NCBI GenBank assembly: GCA_001510575.1 | Contig: LNGK01000010.1 | Location: 1,177,825 to 1,241,824 of the forward strand | Reading direction: 5' to 3' | DNA: 64,000 bases | Source: Knoxdaviesia capensis | Lineage: Eukaryota; Ascomycota; Sordariomycetes; Microascales; Gondwanamycetaceae | Shown here: in pieces, positions 1-10,192 of the stretch | Layout: the number at the start of each line of letters is the position of its first letter | Position numbering within the stretch: the first letter of the stretch is position 1 | The notes under the pieces: generated by a model | The model's input: the letters and a program-made list of their open reading frames with translations, nothing else | Told to the model about the DNA's origin: nothing | Databases searched by the model: none | Translations under genes and position numbers: made by a program

Positions 1-2196
1 GAGGCCGAGTGCGCGCTGCTGCAGCGCCTGGGGATTGTCGACGCCGTGCTCAGCGAGGATGTCGACACCATCATGTTCGGCTGCACCCGCACCCTGCGCA
101 ACTGGTCCGCCGAGGGGAGTGGCACCGCGCCCACTCACGTGTCGTGCTACCGCGCCGCCGAGCTCGCCGCCCTGCCGACCGGGCTCGACCGCGAGGGCAT
201 GGTGCTGGTCGCTCTGATGAGCGGCGGCGACTACGTGCCCGAGGGCATTCCCGGGTGCGGCGTCAAGCTTGCCGTCGAGGCCGCGCGCGCCGGCTTCGGC
301 TCCGAGCTGTGCCGCCTGAAGCGCGCCGACACCGCCGGCCTCCGCGCCTGGCGCGACCGCCTCCGCCACGAACTCCACACCAACGAAAGCGGCTTCTTCC
401 GCACCCGCCACAAGGCCCTCGCCATCCCCGACGCCTTCCCGAACCTCGACGCCCTGAGCTTCTACACCCACCCGGTGGTGTCCGACGCCGCCGCCGTCGA
501 CCGCCTGCGCACCCTGCAGCCGTGGTGCCGCCCGCTCAACACCGTCGGCCTGCGCGCCTTCACCGGCCGCACCTTTGACTGGACGCTGCGGTCCGGCGCC
601 GAGTGGTTCGTGCAGACCCTCGGCCCGCCCCTGCTGGTGCAGCGCCTGATCGAGCGCGGCCAGCGCATCCAGGCGCAGGCCGCCCAGCGCAGCAGCAGCA
701 CCACCACCACCACCACCACCACCACCACCACCACCAACGAGCAGGCGCTGCGTGCTGAGGAGGCTGAGCTGGTCGTCAAGATCTCCGGCCGCCGCACCCA
801 CGACAGCGTCGACGGCGAGCCGGAGCTGCGGGTCACCTTCACGCCGACCGCCATCGTCAAGGACATCGACCTGTCCATTGAAGAGACCGCCGACCCCACC
901 ACCGCCGGCTTCTCGCGCGAAGGCCTCGCCACCAACAGCGACGACGAATTCGACGCCGCACCCAGCGACGACGAGCCCGGCGGCGGCGGTGCCACCGCAT
1001 CCCGCCGCCGGCCGGTCGACGCGTCGCAGCCCAAGGCCGTCTGGGTCCCCGAAGCCATCGTGCGGATCGGCGCGCCACTGACGGTCGCCGACTGGACCGC
1101 CGCACACGCGCTCAAACTGCGCCAGAAGGCCGAAAAGGCCCAGCGCGCCGCTGCGGCCGCCGCCTCCGGGACACGTGGCGGCGGCGGGCGGCGGCGCAAG
1201 CCCGGCGCACCGGCCCGCACTGCGAAAGCAGCTGCGGTGCCGTCAGACGGCGGTGCGCTGGATCGCTGGGTGCGCCCGGCGTCGCAGTCTCCGACTAAGG
1301 CCAAACCCCGGCAGCAGTTTGTCGAGGGCGACTTGCGCGACCTGGACGACGGGCTCGCGCTGCCTGCGCTTCCGCGCGCGTCGCCGCCCAAGCCCGCCGC
1401 AGCCCGGAAGCCACGCGCGGGCAAAAGTGCTCCTGCGCGGGGCGGCAAGCTGGCCCACCGGATGAACTCGTCCCCCGAGGCAACCAACCCGTGGACACTG
1501 GCTGGCGCCCCGACCGCGCCGCGTGTGACCAAGGCCAGCATCAGCGCCGCGGCTCCCTCCAAACCCCNCCCCCCACCCCCGGCTGCCCCGCGCAGCCCGT
1601 CCCCGCGGCGCACACGCCTGATCATCCCACCGCTCAGCTCGTCCCCCCCACCATTCCCAACATCCCGCACCCCGCCACAACCACAACCACAACCACCAGC
1701 AGCAGCAGCAGCAGTAGGAGCAGCGTCGCGCGGCCACCCCTCCGAACCCATTCTCATCTCCTCCAGCCCGGCGCCGGCCCCGCGCCGCCGCTCGCGGTCC
1801 CCCGCTGCCGCGACGGGACTGTCCAGCCCGCTCCGCCACGCGGGGCTCGGCACGCCGAACCGCCGACCTGCGCCGGCGGCGATGTCCAGTCCCGGCGGCA
1901 GCAGCGCTGCCGCCGCATCGCCGTCGGCCCCTGCGAGAACCAGGCAAACGAACCTCGACGCCTTCTTTTCTCTCCGGAACGACACCGCGCGGTCCGCATC
2001 CCCGGCGCACACTCCCCGCAAGGCCAAGGCCAAGGCCAAGGCAACGGCCGCGTACGACCCGTTCGCGGATGACCCGTTCGCGGATGACCCGTTCTCCGAC
2101 CCTGCGGAGCCCGCACCAGTCCCCAAGCCGGCCGGTCCGCGGGCCCGCTCGCCGCGCAAGGTCCGCACGACGGTTATCGACCTGACGGAAGATTAA
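1..2196 (+). CDS. yen1: GEN1/Yen1-like XPG-family Holliday junction endonuclease (5'-partial)
   Basis: The reading frame is open from base 1, so the N-terminal XPG-N domain lies outside the window. The first residues form the XPG-I block: acidic residues in EAEC, then VLSEDVDTIMFG, which carries catalytic acidic residues. A helix-hairpin-helix segment follows, with SGGDYVPEGIPGCGVKLA, and this combination is typical of GEN1/Yen1 rather than FEN1. These enzymes cut four-way junctions and flaps in the nucleus during recombination repair. The C-terminal half is low-complexity. It has a run of about 12 Thr near 702-735, a basic KAKAKAKA stretch, a repeated DPFAD unit near 2056-2100 and a last block VIDLTED that fits a SUMO-interacting motif. 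One unknown base sits at 1568. The stop is TAA at 2194. The family call is firm; the exact orthologue is inferred. Confidence 0.88.
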   Translation, partial: EAECALLQRLGIVDAVLSEDVDTIMFGCTRTLRNWSAEGSGTAPTHVSCYRAAELAALPTGLDREGMVLVALMSGGDYVPEGIPGCGVKLAVEAARAGFGSELCRLKRADTAGLRAWRDRLRHELHTNESGFFRTRHKALAIPDAFPNLDALSFYTHPVVSDAAAVDRLRTLQPWCRPLNTVGLRAFTGRTFDWTLRSGAEWFVQTLGPPLLVQRLIERGQRIQAQAAQRSSSTTTTTTTTTTTTNEQALRAEEAELVVKISGRRTHDSVDGEPELRVTFTPTAIVKDIDLSIEETADPTTAGFSREGLATNSDDEFDAAPSDDEPGGGGATASRRRPVDASQPKAVWVPEAIVRIGAPLTVADWTAAHALKLRQKAEKAQRAAAAAASGTRGGGGRRRKPGAPARTAKAAAVPSDGGALDRWVRPASQSPTKAKPRQQFVEGDLRDLDDGLALPALPRASPPKPAAARKPRAGKSAPARGGKLAHRMNSSPEATNPWTLAGAPTAPRVTKASISAAAPSKPXPPPPAAPRSPSPRRTRLIIPPLSSSPPPFPTSRTPPQPQPQPPAAAAAVGAASRGHPSEPILISSSPAPAPRRRSRSPAAATGLSSPLRHAGLGTPNRRPAPAAMSSPGGSSAAAASPSAPARTRQTNLDAFFSLRNDTARSASPAHTPRKAKAKAKATAAYDPFADDPFADDPFSDPAEPAPVPKPAGPRARSPRKVRTTVIDLTED
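702..735 (+). repeat. ACC trinucleotide repeat coding poly-Thr
   Basis: About eleven to twelve ACC units lie inside the endonuclease reading frame and encode a threonine run. This is a likely length-polymorphic tract. Confidence 0.9.
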
Positions 2197-2986
2197 CGAA
2201 CGTTTTTTTTGGTTTGGGTGTTTTTATCTTATTTTTACGACGCTAGATTGTTTTCTTGGGTTATGCTTCAGGTCTCTGTTTTGGCGTTAGTTAATTGCCC
2301 ATCGTCCGCGGACCTTGTAGTCTTGAACCAACCACCCCCGGATATCGATGCCCGTGTCCTTCGAGTCCGAGCTTGAGCCTTTGGAGACCGGGGACCGACC
2401 GGTCTTGGACATTCCCATGCAGTAATATACTGACTCTTGCTCTCCATGCACATGCACCACACGCACCGGGACCACCCGTGGTAGATCATATCGTACGAAG
2501 ATCATAGTCTCACACATATCACTAGACGAAACTGCCGAGATTCAAAGGGGGAGAGAAAATGGGGTATCTATTGCAAAAGCAAAAAACTTCATCAAATCAT
2601 AGGTCCGTTATCCACACCATTGGAAACAACCATCATTAAAAAAACCCGCCGGGGAGTATTAGATCAACACCATGCAATCTTTGGACAATTTCCACAACCG
2701 CCTGACATGCAAGGCACACAAAAAAAACGCACGAAATAACAAAAAGAAAATATCCCCATAACCGTTCCTTCATTTGACGACATAAAAAAACAAAAAAGAA
2801 ACAAAAGTCCTCCAGAGGGCATATGGAGAGAGAGAGAGGGGGGGAGAGTGCTTAGGGCAATCAATCCAGAAAGCAAGACGCTGACTGCTTCATCCCATAA
2901 GAAACGAACGAGAAAAGAAAGAAAGAAAAAAAAAAGGAAAGAGAAATCACTAGTTTGCTACTAGGCAAGTACAGGCCTGTATGGCC
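2197..2986. other. Convergent intergenic region
   Basis: This is the 3' space between the junction endonuclease (+) and the BTB protein (-). It is A/T-rich, with homopolymer A runs and a GA-rich stretch near 2825-2850. I see no reading frame with coding character and no RNA gene. It presumably holds both 3' untranslated regions. Confidence 0.6.
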
Positions 2987-4699
2987 TTACTCGACCGGCC
3001 ACGGCAGATCGTGCTCACCGACAAATGTGCAGGTGAGGTATCCAAACGTGCCGACGGACGCCCCGGCGCCGGTCATATCAAGCTCGAGGCCACTGAACAT
3101 CAGCGGGCGGACGGCGTCCCGCGCCAGGCCCTTCAAGTCATCGAGGCGGCGCTCAAAATGCCGCAGATTATCGCGCGTGTAGAATGTGGGGTTCAGCTTG
3201 AGGAACTTTTTGCAGTCGTCGTGCGACAGGTACGCGTCCGGGTCGAGAGAGCCGATGATGCGGTAGGCGCGGCCGATTCTGGTTAGCGACGGGAGCGGCG
3301 CAGAGAGCAGGCCCTCGAGGTCGGCATTAGCGGCGTCGGTTCGCGAGCCGCGGCCACCCCGAGCAGATCCCACGCCAGATCCGGTGCCCGAGGCACCACT
3401 GTTGGAGTCTGAGCCATCGTGCGAGCCGCTGGAATGGCGCTCCGGCAGCTCGGGGGTGACGGGACGGGTGTTCTCCGCAAGCCACTGGCGAAAGAGGCTC
3501 ACAGCCAGCCAGTCCAGATAGGCGTTTTGGGGCGAGACGCGCTCGCCGGCGGGATTGGTCAGAGTCAGGCGGAAGAGGCGGCCCTCGACGCGACTGACGA
3601 CATCCTCGAGATCGGCCACCTTATCCTCAATGATCTCCAAAACCGTATCCGGGAGGGCGGAACGCAGGCTTCGCTTCCCGGTGGGCCACTGGCCGACGAC
3701 ATGAATCAGCGCCTCCTGGAAGATGACTTTGCTGCGCGCCAGATAGCCGAGCCGCAAATACGAAATGGGGTACTTCGCAATCTGCTTCCAGAGGCGTGAC
3801 TGGAACTGGAGGAGGTGATGGTCGACGCGGGGGCCAACAACAGCAAGGGCATCGTACTGATCGGCCAGTGTGAGCAGTGACTTACACTGCACATAGGCAT
3901 CGGCAATATTAACGCCGTCGAGGATGGGCGCGTAGTTGTAGAACACGCGGAAGAGGTTATCGTAGTCGCGAAGCAGGTCTTGGTCGGCGAGGGAGAGCGG
4001 GGGCGGCTGGCTAGATTGTGACGAGAATCCGAGGTTGGCGACAGAGCGGAAAAAGTCCCGACTGGAATGAGTTGCCGGGGATACCGGCATAGTCTTGTTT
4101 CGCTTCACGGAGCCGGCGTGGCCGGTGGGGGCGGAGGTCAAAAAGGCGAGCGCATCGCCGGGGCCAAGACCATCACCATGAGAAGATTTCTTCGAGCCGT
4201 CGCGCTGGACCAGCATAGGAACGTCCCCGTCTCCAATGCCCTGGTCGAGTTCGTATCGCCACTTTACTCTTTGAAAGCTATCTTTGGCGAGAGAGGATGA
4301 ATCTGAAGGGGAGTCTGGGCGGCCGGGAACGCGGGTGAGGGCGGTCGAGTTTGGGGCTAGCGTCGACGAATCGGCAGTGGCGGGAGCGGGGACGGCAGGC
4401 TGAAGGGGTCGGCTCCATTCACTGCTGGTACTCGCTTCAAAGAAGCCCGAGCACGAGGTCAAGATGTGACGATGTAGGAGGTACCGGTTCTCGTGGCCGC
4501 CAACGGCAACCAGGATCTCGACGTCGCCGGTAGCGGAGAAGACGGGAAACTCATTTTGCGGCGTATATGAGATACCGCCGGTGTGAGAACGGTTGTAGCG
4601 CTTCGATCGGGAATGGAGAGGGCGAGAAACGACGGATGAGGGGCCGCGCAGGGTCAGCGAAGCCGGCGCTGGCGGGTGCGCCTCTTTGTGGCTAACCAT
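2987..4699 (-). CDS. BTB/POZ domain protein
   Basis: This is a single exon of 570 codons. Residues about 50-100 match the start of a BTB/POZ fold: the segment FPVFSATGDVEILVAVGG, then a YLLHRHILTSCSGFFEAS core. BTB domains dimerise and often link substrates to Cul3 ubiquitin ligases or act in transcriptional complexes, but no partner can be read here. The rest contains Ser/Pro-rich spacers and a helical second half (about 235-400) that probably forms a C-terminal BTB-associated region; a Gly/Ser-rich loop lies around 425-460. I chose the ATG at 4697-4699. The same frame stays open without an ATG back to a TAA near 4903, so a spliced upstream exon cannot be excluded. The upstream region is pyrimidine-rich on the coding strand, as expected for a fungal leader. 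Confidence 0.82.
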   Translation of the reverse strand: MVSHKEAHPPAPASLTLRGPSSVVSRPLHSRSKRYNRSHTGGISYTPQNEFPVFSATGDVEILVAVGGHENRYLLHRHILTSCSGFFEASTSSEWSRPLQPAVPAPATADSSTLAPNSTALTRVPGRPDSPSDSSSLAKDSFQRVKWRYELDQGIGDGDVPMLVQRDGSKKSSHGDGLGPGDALAFLTSAPTGHAGSVKRNKTMPVSPATHSSRDFFRSVANLGFSSQSSQPPPLSLADQDLLRDYDNLFRVFYNYAPILDGVNIADAYVQCKSLLTLADQYDALAVVGPRVDHHLLQFQSRLWKQIAKYPISYLRLGYLARSKVIFQEALIHVVGQWPTGKRSLRSALPDTVLEIIEDKVADLEDVVSRVEGRLFRLTLTNPAGERVSPQNAYLDWLAVSLFRQWLAENTRPVTPELPERHSSGSHDGSDSNSGASGTGSGVGSARGGRGSRTDAANADLEGLLSAPLPSLTRIGRAYRIIGSLDPDAYLSHDDCKKFLKLNPTFYTRDNLRHFERRLDDLKGLARDAVRPLMFSGLELDMTGAGASVGTFGYLTCTFVGEHDLPWPVE

Positions 4700-6962
4700 G
4701 TGGGCAGCAGCACTGGTGAAGGTCTCACCAGGCAGTTTCGGCGGGGATGTCTCGAGAAGGAATTTGGCGGTTTCTGTGTATCCGGCGGCCGGGGAAAAGA
4801 AGGGTTTGACGGAAAAGAACCAGATGCGCTGGCTGTGTGTGGTGTTGGTTTTGATGTTGAAGTGGGTATGTACAACGGCAACAACAGTATGGTGTGGATG
4901 TTGTTATTCGAAGGTGTGCGTGTGTGTGATATGACGCGCGGGAAAATCACAAGATGGAGGCTGGGTGGCTGGGGTATGACCACAGATTAGAGGAGGGGGA
5001 GGGGGGGAACAGATACAGGCGAAATGATGATGGCGCTGATAGTGAGGAACCTTGGTACAACGGGAGGGACAAATATAGAACAGAGAAGCCGCCGTGATAC
5101 AGTCGGGGGAAAAGCAGAGAGGATTAAAAAATAACAATAACAAAAACAATAACAGGAAGTGGTCGAGATCGACAACAAAAAGCAAGAAGCGGGAGTAAAA
5201 ATAGGGAGCCACAGAGAAGATAAAGGAAACTAGAGCTTGACGGGCTGGTGTTTTCTTTCGTTGATGCAGAGCATTGACTATAGCGGGTTTTGCTGCAGGG
5301 AAGACATGTCAAGGCTGACTGCAACAGTGCATCAGACGTTAAGGGAAAAGCTCTGACCAGAGAGCGCGAAAAGGTCGATGTGTGCACGTAATGGTTGGAA
5401 AGAGGAGAGAGAAACAAAGGAAGCCGAAATAAAACAATGTATCAGGAGAGAGTCGTCGAATCAAAAAGTGGTGATGAGAGGAATAATATGGTTGGTGATG
5501 ATGGCAACTGGGAGAGTCCAGGTGAAATCAGCCGCCAACAACTGTCAAGTGACAAGTGACACACACGACACGCTCTTGCCTGTTTTGTCACAAGAAACAC
5601 AGGGAAGGAGGGAAAAGTGAGAGGCTATAGGAAAAGGGAGTTTATGGCTGATTAACCAAGATAGGATCGCGAGACTCAAAAGAGCTGGATGAAGGTGTGG
5701 TGTGTTGAGTCAATAGACGTGACTGTTGATGTAAATATGGACGATAGCGAGTGTGGACAGGAGATGACCGCGCGATGACGTGAATGGCAGTTTACACGGC
5801 AGACAACGAGGACGAGTCGAAGGGAACGGAGGGACAGAGAGCGAGACGGATGAGTGAGAGAAGGAGAGAATGGGAGTTGGAAGAGAAGAAGAGGAAGAGG
5901 AAGAGGAAGAAGAAAGCAGGGAAAAGAGGCTGGAAAACTACCTTCTCCGATGATCAGGAAACCCGGAAGCAGCAAGAAAAGAAGCTGAGCGGAACAGAGC
6001 AGGCCAGCCAACAAAACCAAGGAAAGCACGCACACCCGCAAAGCCTTTCCTTCTTCTTTGGGTGCGAGCAGCCACAGTTCGCTTCTTCTTCACGACGGGG
6101 GAAGAACGACTGGCAGCGAATGCGCCGGGGAGTTCACGCTCCTGCCGAGTTTTGTTTTTTTTTTTGCTGTCCAGTTAGGGGGTGGTGGTGCTGTTGCTTC
6201 CTGTTCGGAGGGTTGCATTATGCAGTTGCTGGTCCTTTGTGTGGTGGCGAAGAAGCTGCTTCTTTGCTTTTCTCTGCCATCCGATGCGATGTACTCGTGC
6301 TTGCAGCTTTGGTGCAGTCTGTCACTTGACATGGATGCACGAGTACATCGAACTTACACGGCCGTCAAACACTGCTTTTTCCTTAAGTGCTGTCGCCGTC
6401 TCAGAAGCTCTAATGCAGCCACAGCCCATGGCCAGCTCTGCTAGTGTGGAAATGTCAGGTACAAGTAGATATCACAAGTAGCACGAATACATGTGAGGGG
6501 ACTGTCCGGTTTCCGTCTCTCTCTGATCCCATGATACTACATCCCATCTCTAAAGGAACGATACGGAGACGATGCTGATCTCCACGCAACTAACGACTTT
6601 GAAAACTTTTTCTCTTTTAGGTGGGCTTTGTTTCCCTGCTCAGTGGGAGGCCTACAGTACAGCTCCCGGCAAATTCCAGCTGCATGTGGTTCCAGTGGCT
6701 GACAGCTGTAGTTTTTTTTTTACGAGCCCCATGATTCTGCATACAAGGCTCACAGAAACACTCTCTCCCCCGGCCAGGAACCACACAACCACACAATAAG
6801 GCACTCTCTCGCAAACCGACCCAGGTCTCACCTGTTCCCTCGGCAAACCACGACTTAAGAAAACACCACACAAAACCGGTCGAGAGCCTCTTGCGGTACT
6901 GTTCGGTGGGTTCTCGCTTTATTCGCCTCCCGGTTTGCGGTGCTCAGGGTCTTGGGGCCGCT

Positions 6963-7091
6963 GATTGGCTACCACGACGCCTTTAGCACAGGCCGATGTT
7001 TGCCATGGTTCAGGGGACGGCTCACATCGGCCTGTGATTGGCTGGCTTTCTTTTTGCGTGATCCGGGTACTCGTCGGCTAAACTCTATATA
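6963..7091 (+). promoter_or_regulatory. CCAAT boxes, perfect inverted repeat and TATA-like box
   Basis: Two copies of GATTGGCT (reverse CCAAT) lie at 6963-6970 and 7036-7043. Between and overlapping them is a perfect 13-bp inverted repeat, CACAGGCCGATGT at 6987-6999 and its complement at 7024-7036. TATATA follows at 7086-7091. The arrangement looks like a fungal promoter pointing right, but no credible protein start follows. CCAAT boxes bind the HapB/C/E complex in related fungi; function here is inferred. Confidence 0.45.
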
Positions 7092-7639
7092 CGGCTTCGA
7101 AGAAAGGGTGGTGGTCTCACATTTGTCTGCAAAGGGCTGGCGGCACAGTTTTTGTTTCTGCTTGTTTCTCTTTGTGGAATCGTCGGACGGCGGACGACCA
7201 CGAGGGATCGTTTCTATCTGCTATATCTTGGGACACCGCTGTAAAGGTCTTGGCTTTCCGTGCTCGAATGAGAGCAAGACAAAAGTGCTGCATTCCTCCC
7301 GGCTTTCTCCATCTCTGCAACTGCAACTGCAACTCCGTACATCCCACCCTGCCCGGCTTGTGAACGAAACCAATCCGTGACAGTCGTGCCGGTGTATCGA
7401 ATTACCCCCGTCACATTAACATCGGACGTCAGAATTGGCGGTTTCCACAAGGTCTGCGGCGAGAGAAGTTCCTTACACAAGTCAAGGTGTGCGCTGCAAA
7501 GAGCGAATCCAGCCCGAACGAGCTGCACCGGAACCGATCGGTAGTCTGCGTGATCTAGACGCACTGTTTGGGCCACTAGCACTGCTCCTCTCTCTCTCCA
7601 AGCCGGGAGGTCCTGGGCATGAACATCCGCGCCCAGCCC

Positions 7640-7985
7640 TCAGCCAAAACATCCATCACCGAGCTTGCCCGTCATCGACCCGCCCAGCCGGTCAAACGCG
7701 CCAAGATCGAACCAGTGCCGTCGCACGCGAACCCGCTGCCGGCTGGCACGTGTCGTTGCGGCCGCGCTCGCGCATCGGGAACCCGAACAGGTCGTTGCAG
7801 CTGACGCTGTAGTCGAAGTGGCCCCAGATCGTCTCCTCGGTGTGCTGGCCGGTTGTCGTCCCGTAGTAGATCCGAGAGTAGTAGACCCGAGAGTCGGCTG
7901 CTGCTGGCTGGACAAGGAGGACGAGGACTCCCAGGACTCGCCAGGAATACCGCGCTCTTGGTGCATGGCAGCGTGATGGTAGCCA
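7640..7985 (-). pseudogene. Decayed secreted-protein-like reading frame
   Basis: On the minus strand a stretch of about 70 codons between roughly 7940 and 7735 has almost exclusively G/C at third positions, unlike the surrounding DNA. It reads as a hydrophobic leader (VLGVLVLLVQPAAA) followed by a Tyr-rich and Cys-containing mature part with SCNDLFGFPMRERG. No ATG lies in frame just before the leader. The nearest ATG is in another frame, and the downstream Cys/Gly-rich continuation (GFACDGTG) sits in yet another frame. This is what a small secreted protein gene damaged by at least two indels would look like. I do not recognise the family. Unrecognised splicing is the alternative. Confidence 0.4.
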
Positions 7986-8730
7986 TGTTTGAGGGATAAT
8001 AATGGATAGAGCCAACTCGAAGACTTTTGCTTGACTGCCCCATTTCCGATTCGTCAGCCAATTCATCCGTCTGACAGTCGCTCATCCTCCCGAGATGTTC
8101 ACGTTGTATCAAAGGAATATGCCTCTCCATGCTCTCAAACCGAACAAGACGGCCCCCAGACAAATCCTCCGCCGAAGACGCGTGCAGGCCATCCAAGTGG
8201 GCACTGCTTAACCGCCAAGCGATCTCTCCTGTGGTTCCCTTCTTCTATCCCCTTGCTATAAGCATCCAAATTGCCGGTGCAACCGTCTTCCGTCCCTGTT
8301 TCTTCGCCAAGCGTCGCTTGGGCCGCCGTCAACGCGGGACGCAAAGAAGGATGCAGGATCAGAGGCAGAGGCCCAATCTCAAAAGATAACAAAGTAGTTT
8401 GAAGATTCCCCGCGTACAGAACGGAGTTCTGTGGATATGCCTCTCGGTTCCTGCTCGTTCCTGGTAGAGTCGCATGTTCGGGGTATTTCGTCATGCCCCG
8501 TAAGGGTGATGGCCCTGGAAGACTTCACACGGCCGGTCCCGTTACGCCGTGAAGGACTCCGGGGACCAGCCAAGATCCCGGACACACCGCAGAGGGACAT
8601 CCTTTACGCAAAGACACAAAAGCAAAAGGGACTAAAAAACCGACCCTAAAGTACTCTGTAAGGGCAAAAGTACCCAGACTTTCCGTCCTATCGGTGTATC
8701 GATGCAGATAGGTGAAGAATTCGGACCTGT

Positions 8731-8790
8731 GTAAGGGTTACGTCTAGGGTTTAGGACGGTCCCCAGCCATGCAACCGCCATATAAAAACT
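8731..8790 (+). promoter_or_regulatory. Telobox pair followed by TATA box
   Basis: GTAAGGGTTA and CTAGGGTTTAGG at 8731-8755 resemble TTAGGG (Tbf1-type) boxes. TATAAAA follows at 8781-8787. No reading frame with coding character starts within the next 300 bases, so a non-coding transcript is possible. Confidence 0.4.
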
Positions 8791-10192
8791 GGACAAAAAG
8801 GAACATCCACGCCAACTCCTCTATCTCGCGCTTCTACGATAGCCTACTGTAGAAACCTACCGCCCGCCCGCCGGCACGGATTCTCCAAGTTGACGTGCCC
8901 GGGGTTAGCATTCTCTCAGTCCCAGAGTCCGACAGGGCGGCGGCGGCGCGACGCCAACAGTGAGATTCTGCTCACGCTCACCGCTTTTTGACTCTATCCT
9001 CAAGCCTCGGACCAATCAAGCGCCAGTCGTCGTGCTCCTGTCCCAAAGGAGACAACGACGACGTTTAAGTCCGAGAGGACACACCACATGGAACACAACG
9101 CCCGTCCCTCTCCCTCTCCCCTCCCCTCTGCTCCTTATCTCTTCACCTTGACTTTCCCGTCTCTGGCCTTTGGACCCCCACAATCCCGACACCGCCTCAA
9201 ACTCTCACGTTCTCTCGGTTTGCTTGCGATGCACGAACCCGAGGAGGGGGAGACGACGACCACCTTCTAAAGCGAATATCCGGTTGGGATGGGGCGGCGT
9301 GCAAACTTCGCTGCTGGGAGGTGGTTTCGCTGGAATGCACAAAGAACGGCCGAAGCGAGGGCCAACCAACCCACCGAATGGGGGGAAAAATGAGAGCGAA
9401 ATTATCCGTTACAAAATCAAAACACTTCCACTCGATTTTGAAACACAGCGAGTGGTAAGGCTTACGGTAAGAAAGAAGAGAGCAAAAAAATGGAAAGAAA
9501 TTCTTTTGAAATCGTGATTTGCTGGCGGCTTCAACCGCTGCTATTAGTACACATGCTGGAGCAAAACTCCCTCCTCCCTCCAATCGTTCAAAGCCCACAC
9601 GAGAAAAGTAAAAACAGGCTTTACTCTCTCTGAAGGAGTATGTTTGTTACTCCGGGAACAATCCCAGGTGTATTCCCATGTCGGTTCCGATATCCCGTTC
9701 CGAAACCCCAAACTTGTCCCAAGGCCGAAGAAAATCGATTGAACGTGGAAAAAAACAGAACCCAGGCGAGAAAAAAAAAACATCATTTGATCGAAAAACG
9801 CCGTTCCAGGAAGCAAGACAAGAAAGACGAGACTAACAACCGTAAAAAAAATTGGAAGAGATGAAAGACAACGAACATCCCAGCGGTAGCAGTGAAAACA
9901 CACAAGACAACTCGAGATGGAAGGTGTGGTCCATGAAAAGGTCATGGGTGCCAAGACTCGCCGTCCAGACGAAAGCGCCGGTGCAGTGTCGAAAATCCTG
10001 CAAAGGTGGTTGAGAACCACCTTGAAAATCGGAAAAAGGAAAGAAAGACAAGAGACAGTTGATGGAAAAACCCAAGGCAAAAAAAACAACCGCGTAGAAC
10101 GGAAATTGGAGTCGATGACCAGTGAAAAATGATATCACGGTTTGAGAGGCCCACAGAGAGTTGCGAATGAGTGAAATCGATGCGCTGCTTCT

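Larger units (their letters stand above)
4700..10192. other. Large gene-poor intergenic region
   Basis: No intact gene could be supported in this 5.5-kb stretch. The part up to about 6050 is purine-rich on the plus strand, so pyrimidine-rich on the BTB coding strand, which suits a long leader and promoter. At 6963-7091 two CCAAT boxes, a perfect inverted repeat and a TATA-like box form an orphan promoter reading rightwards. A GC-rich, coding-like but frameshifted segment lies at 7640-7960 on the minus strand. At 8731-8790 telobox motifs precede a TATA box without a following reading frame. The part from 9.2 to 10.19 kb is A-rich and featureless, and presumably includes the 3' end of the next gene. 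Confidence 0.5.

Noticed and set aside
4700..4903. Open frame upstream of the BTB protein start
   Set aside because: It contains no ATG and begins after TAA. The C-rich leader can stay open by chance. It is mentioned only as a possible spliced extension.
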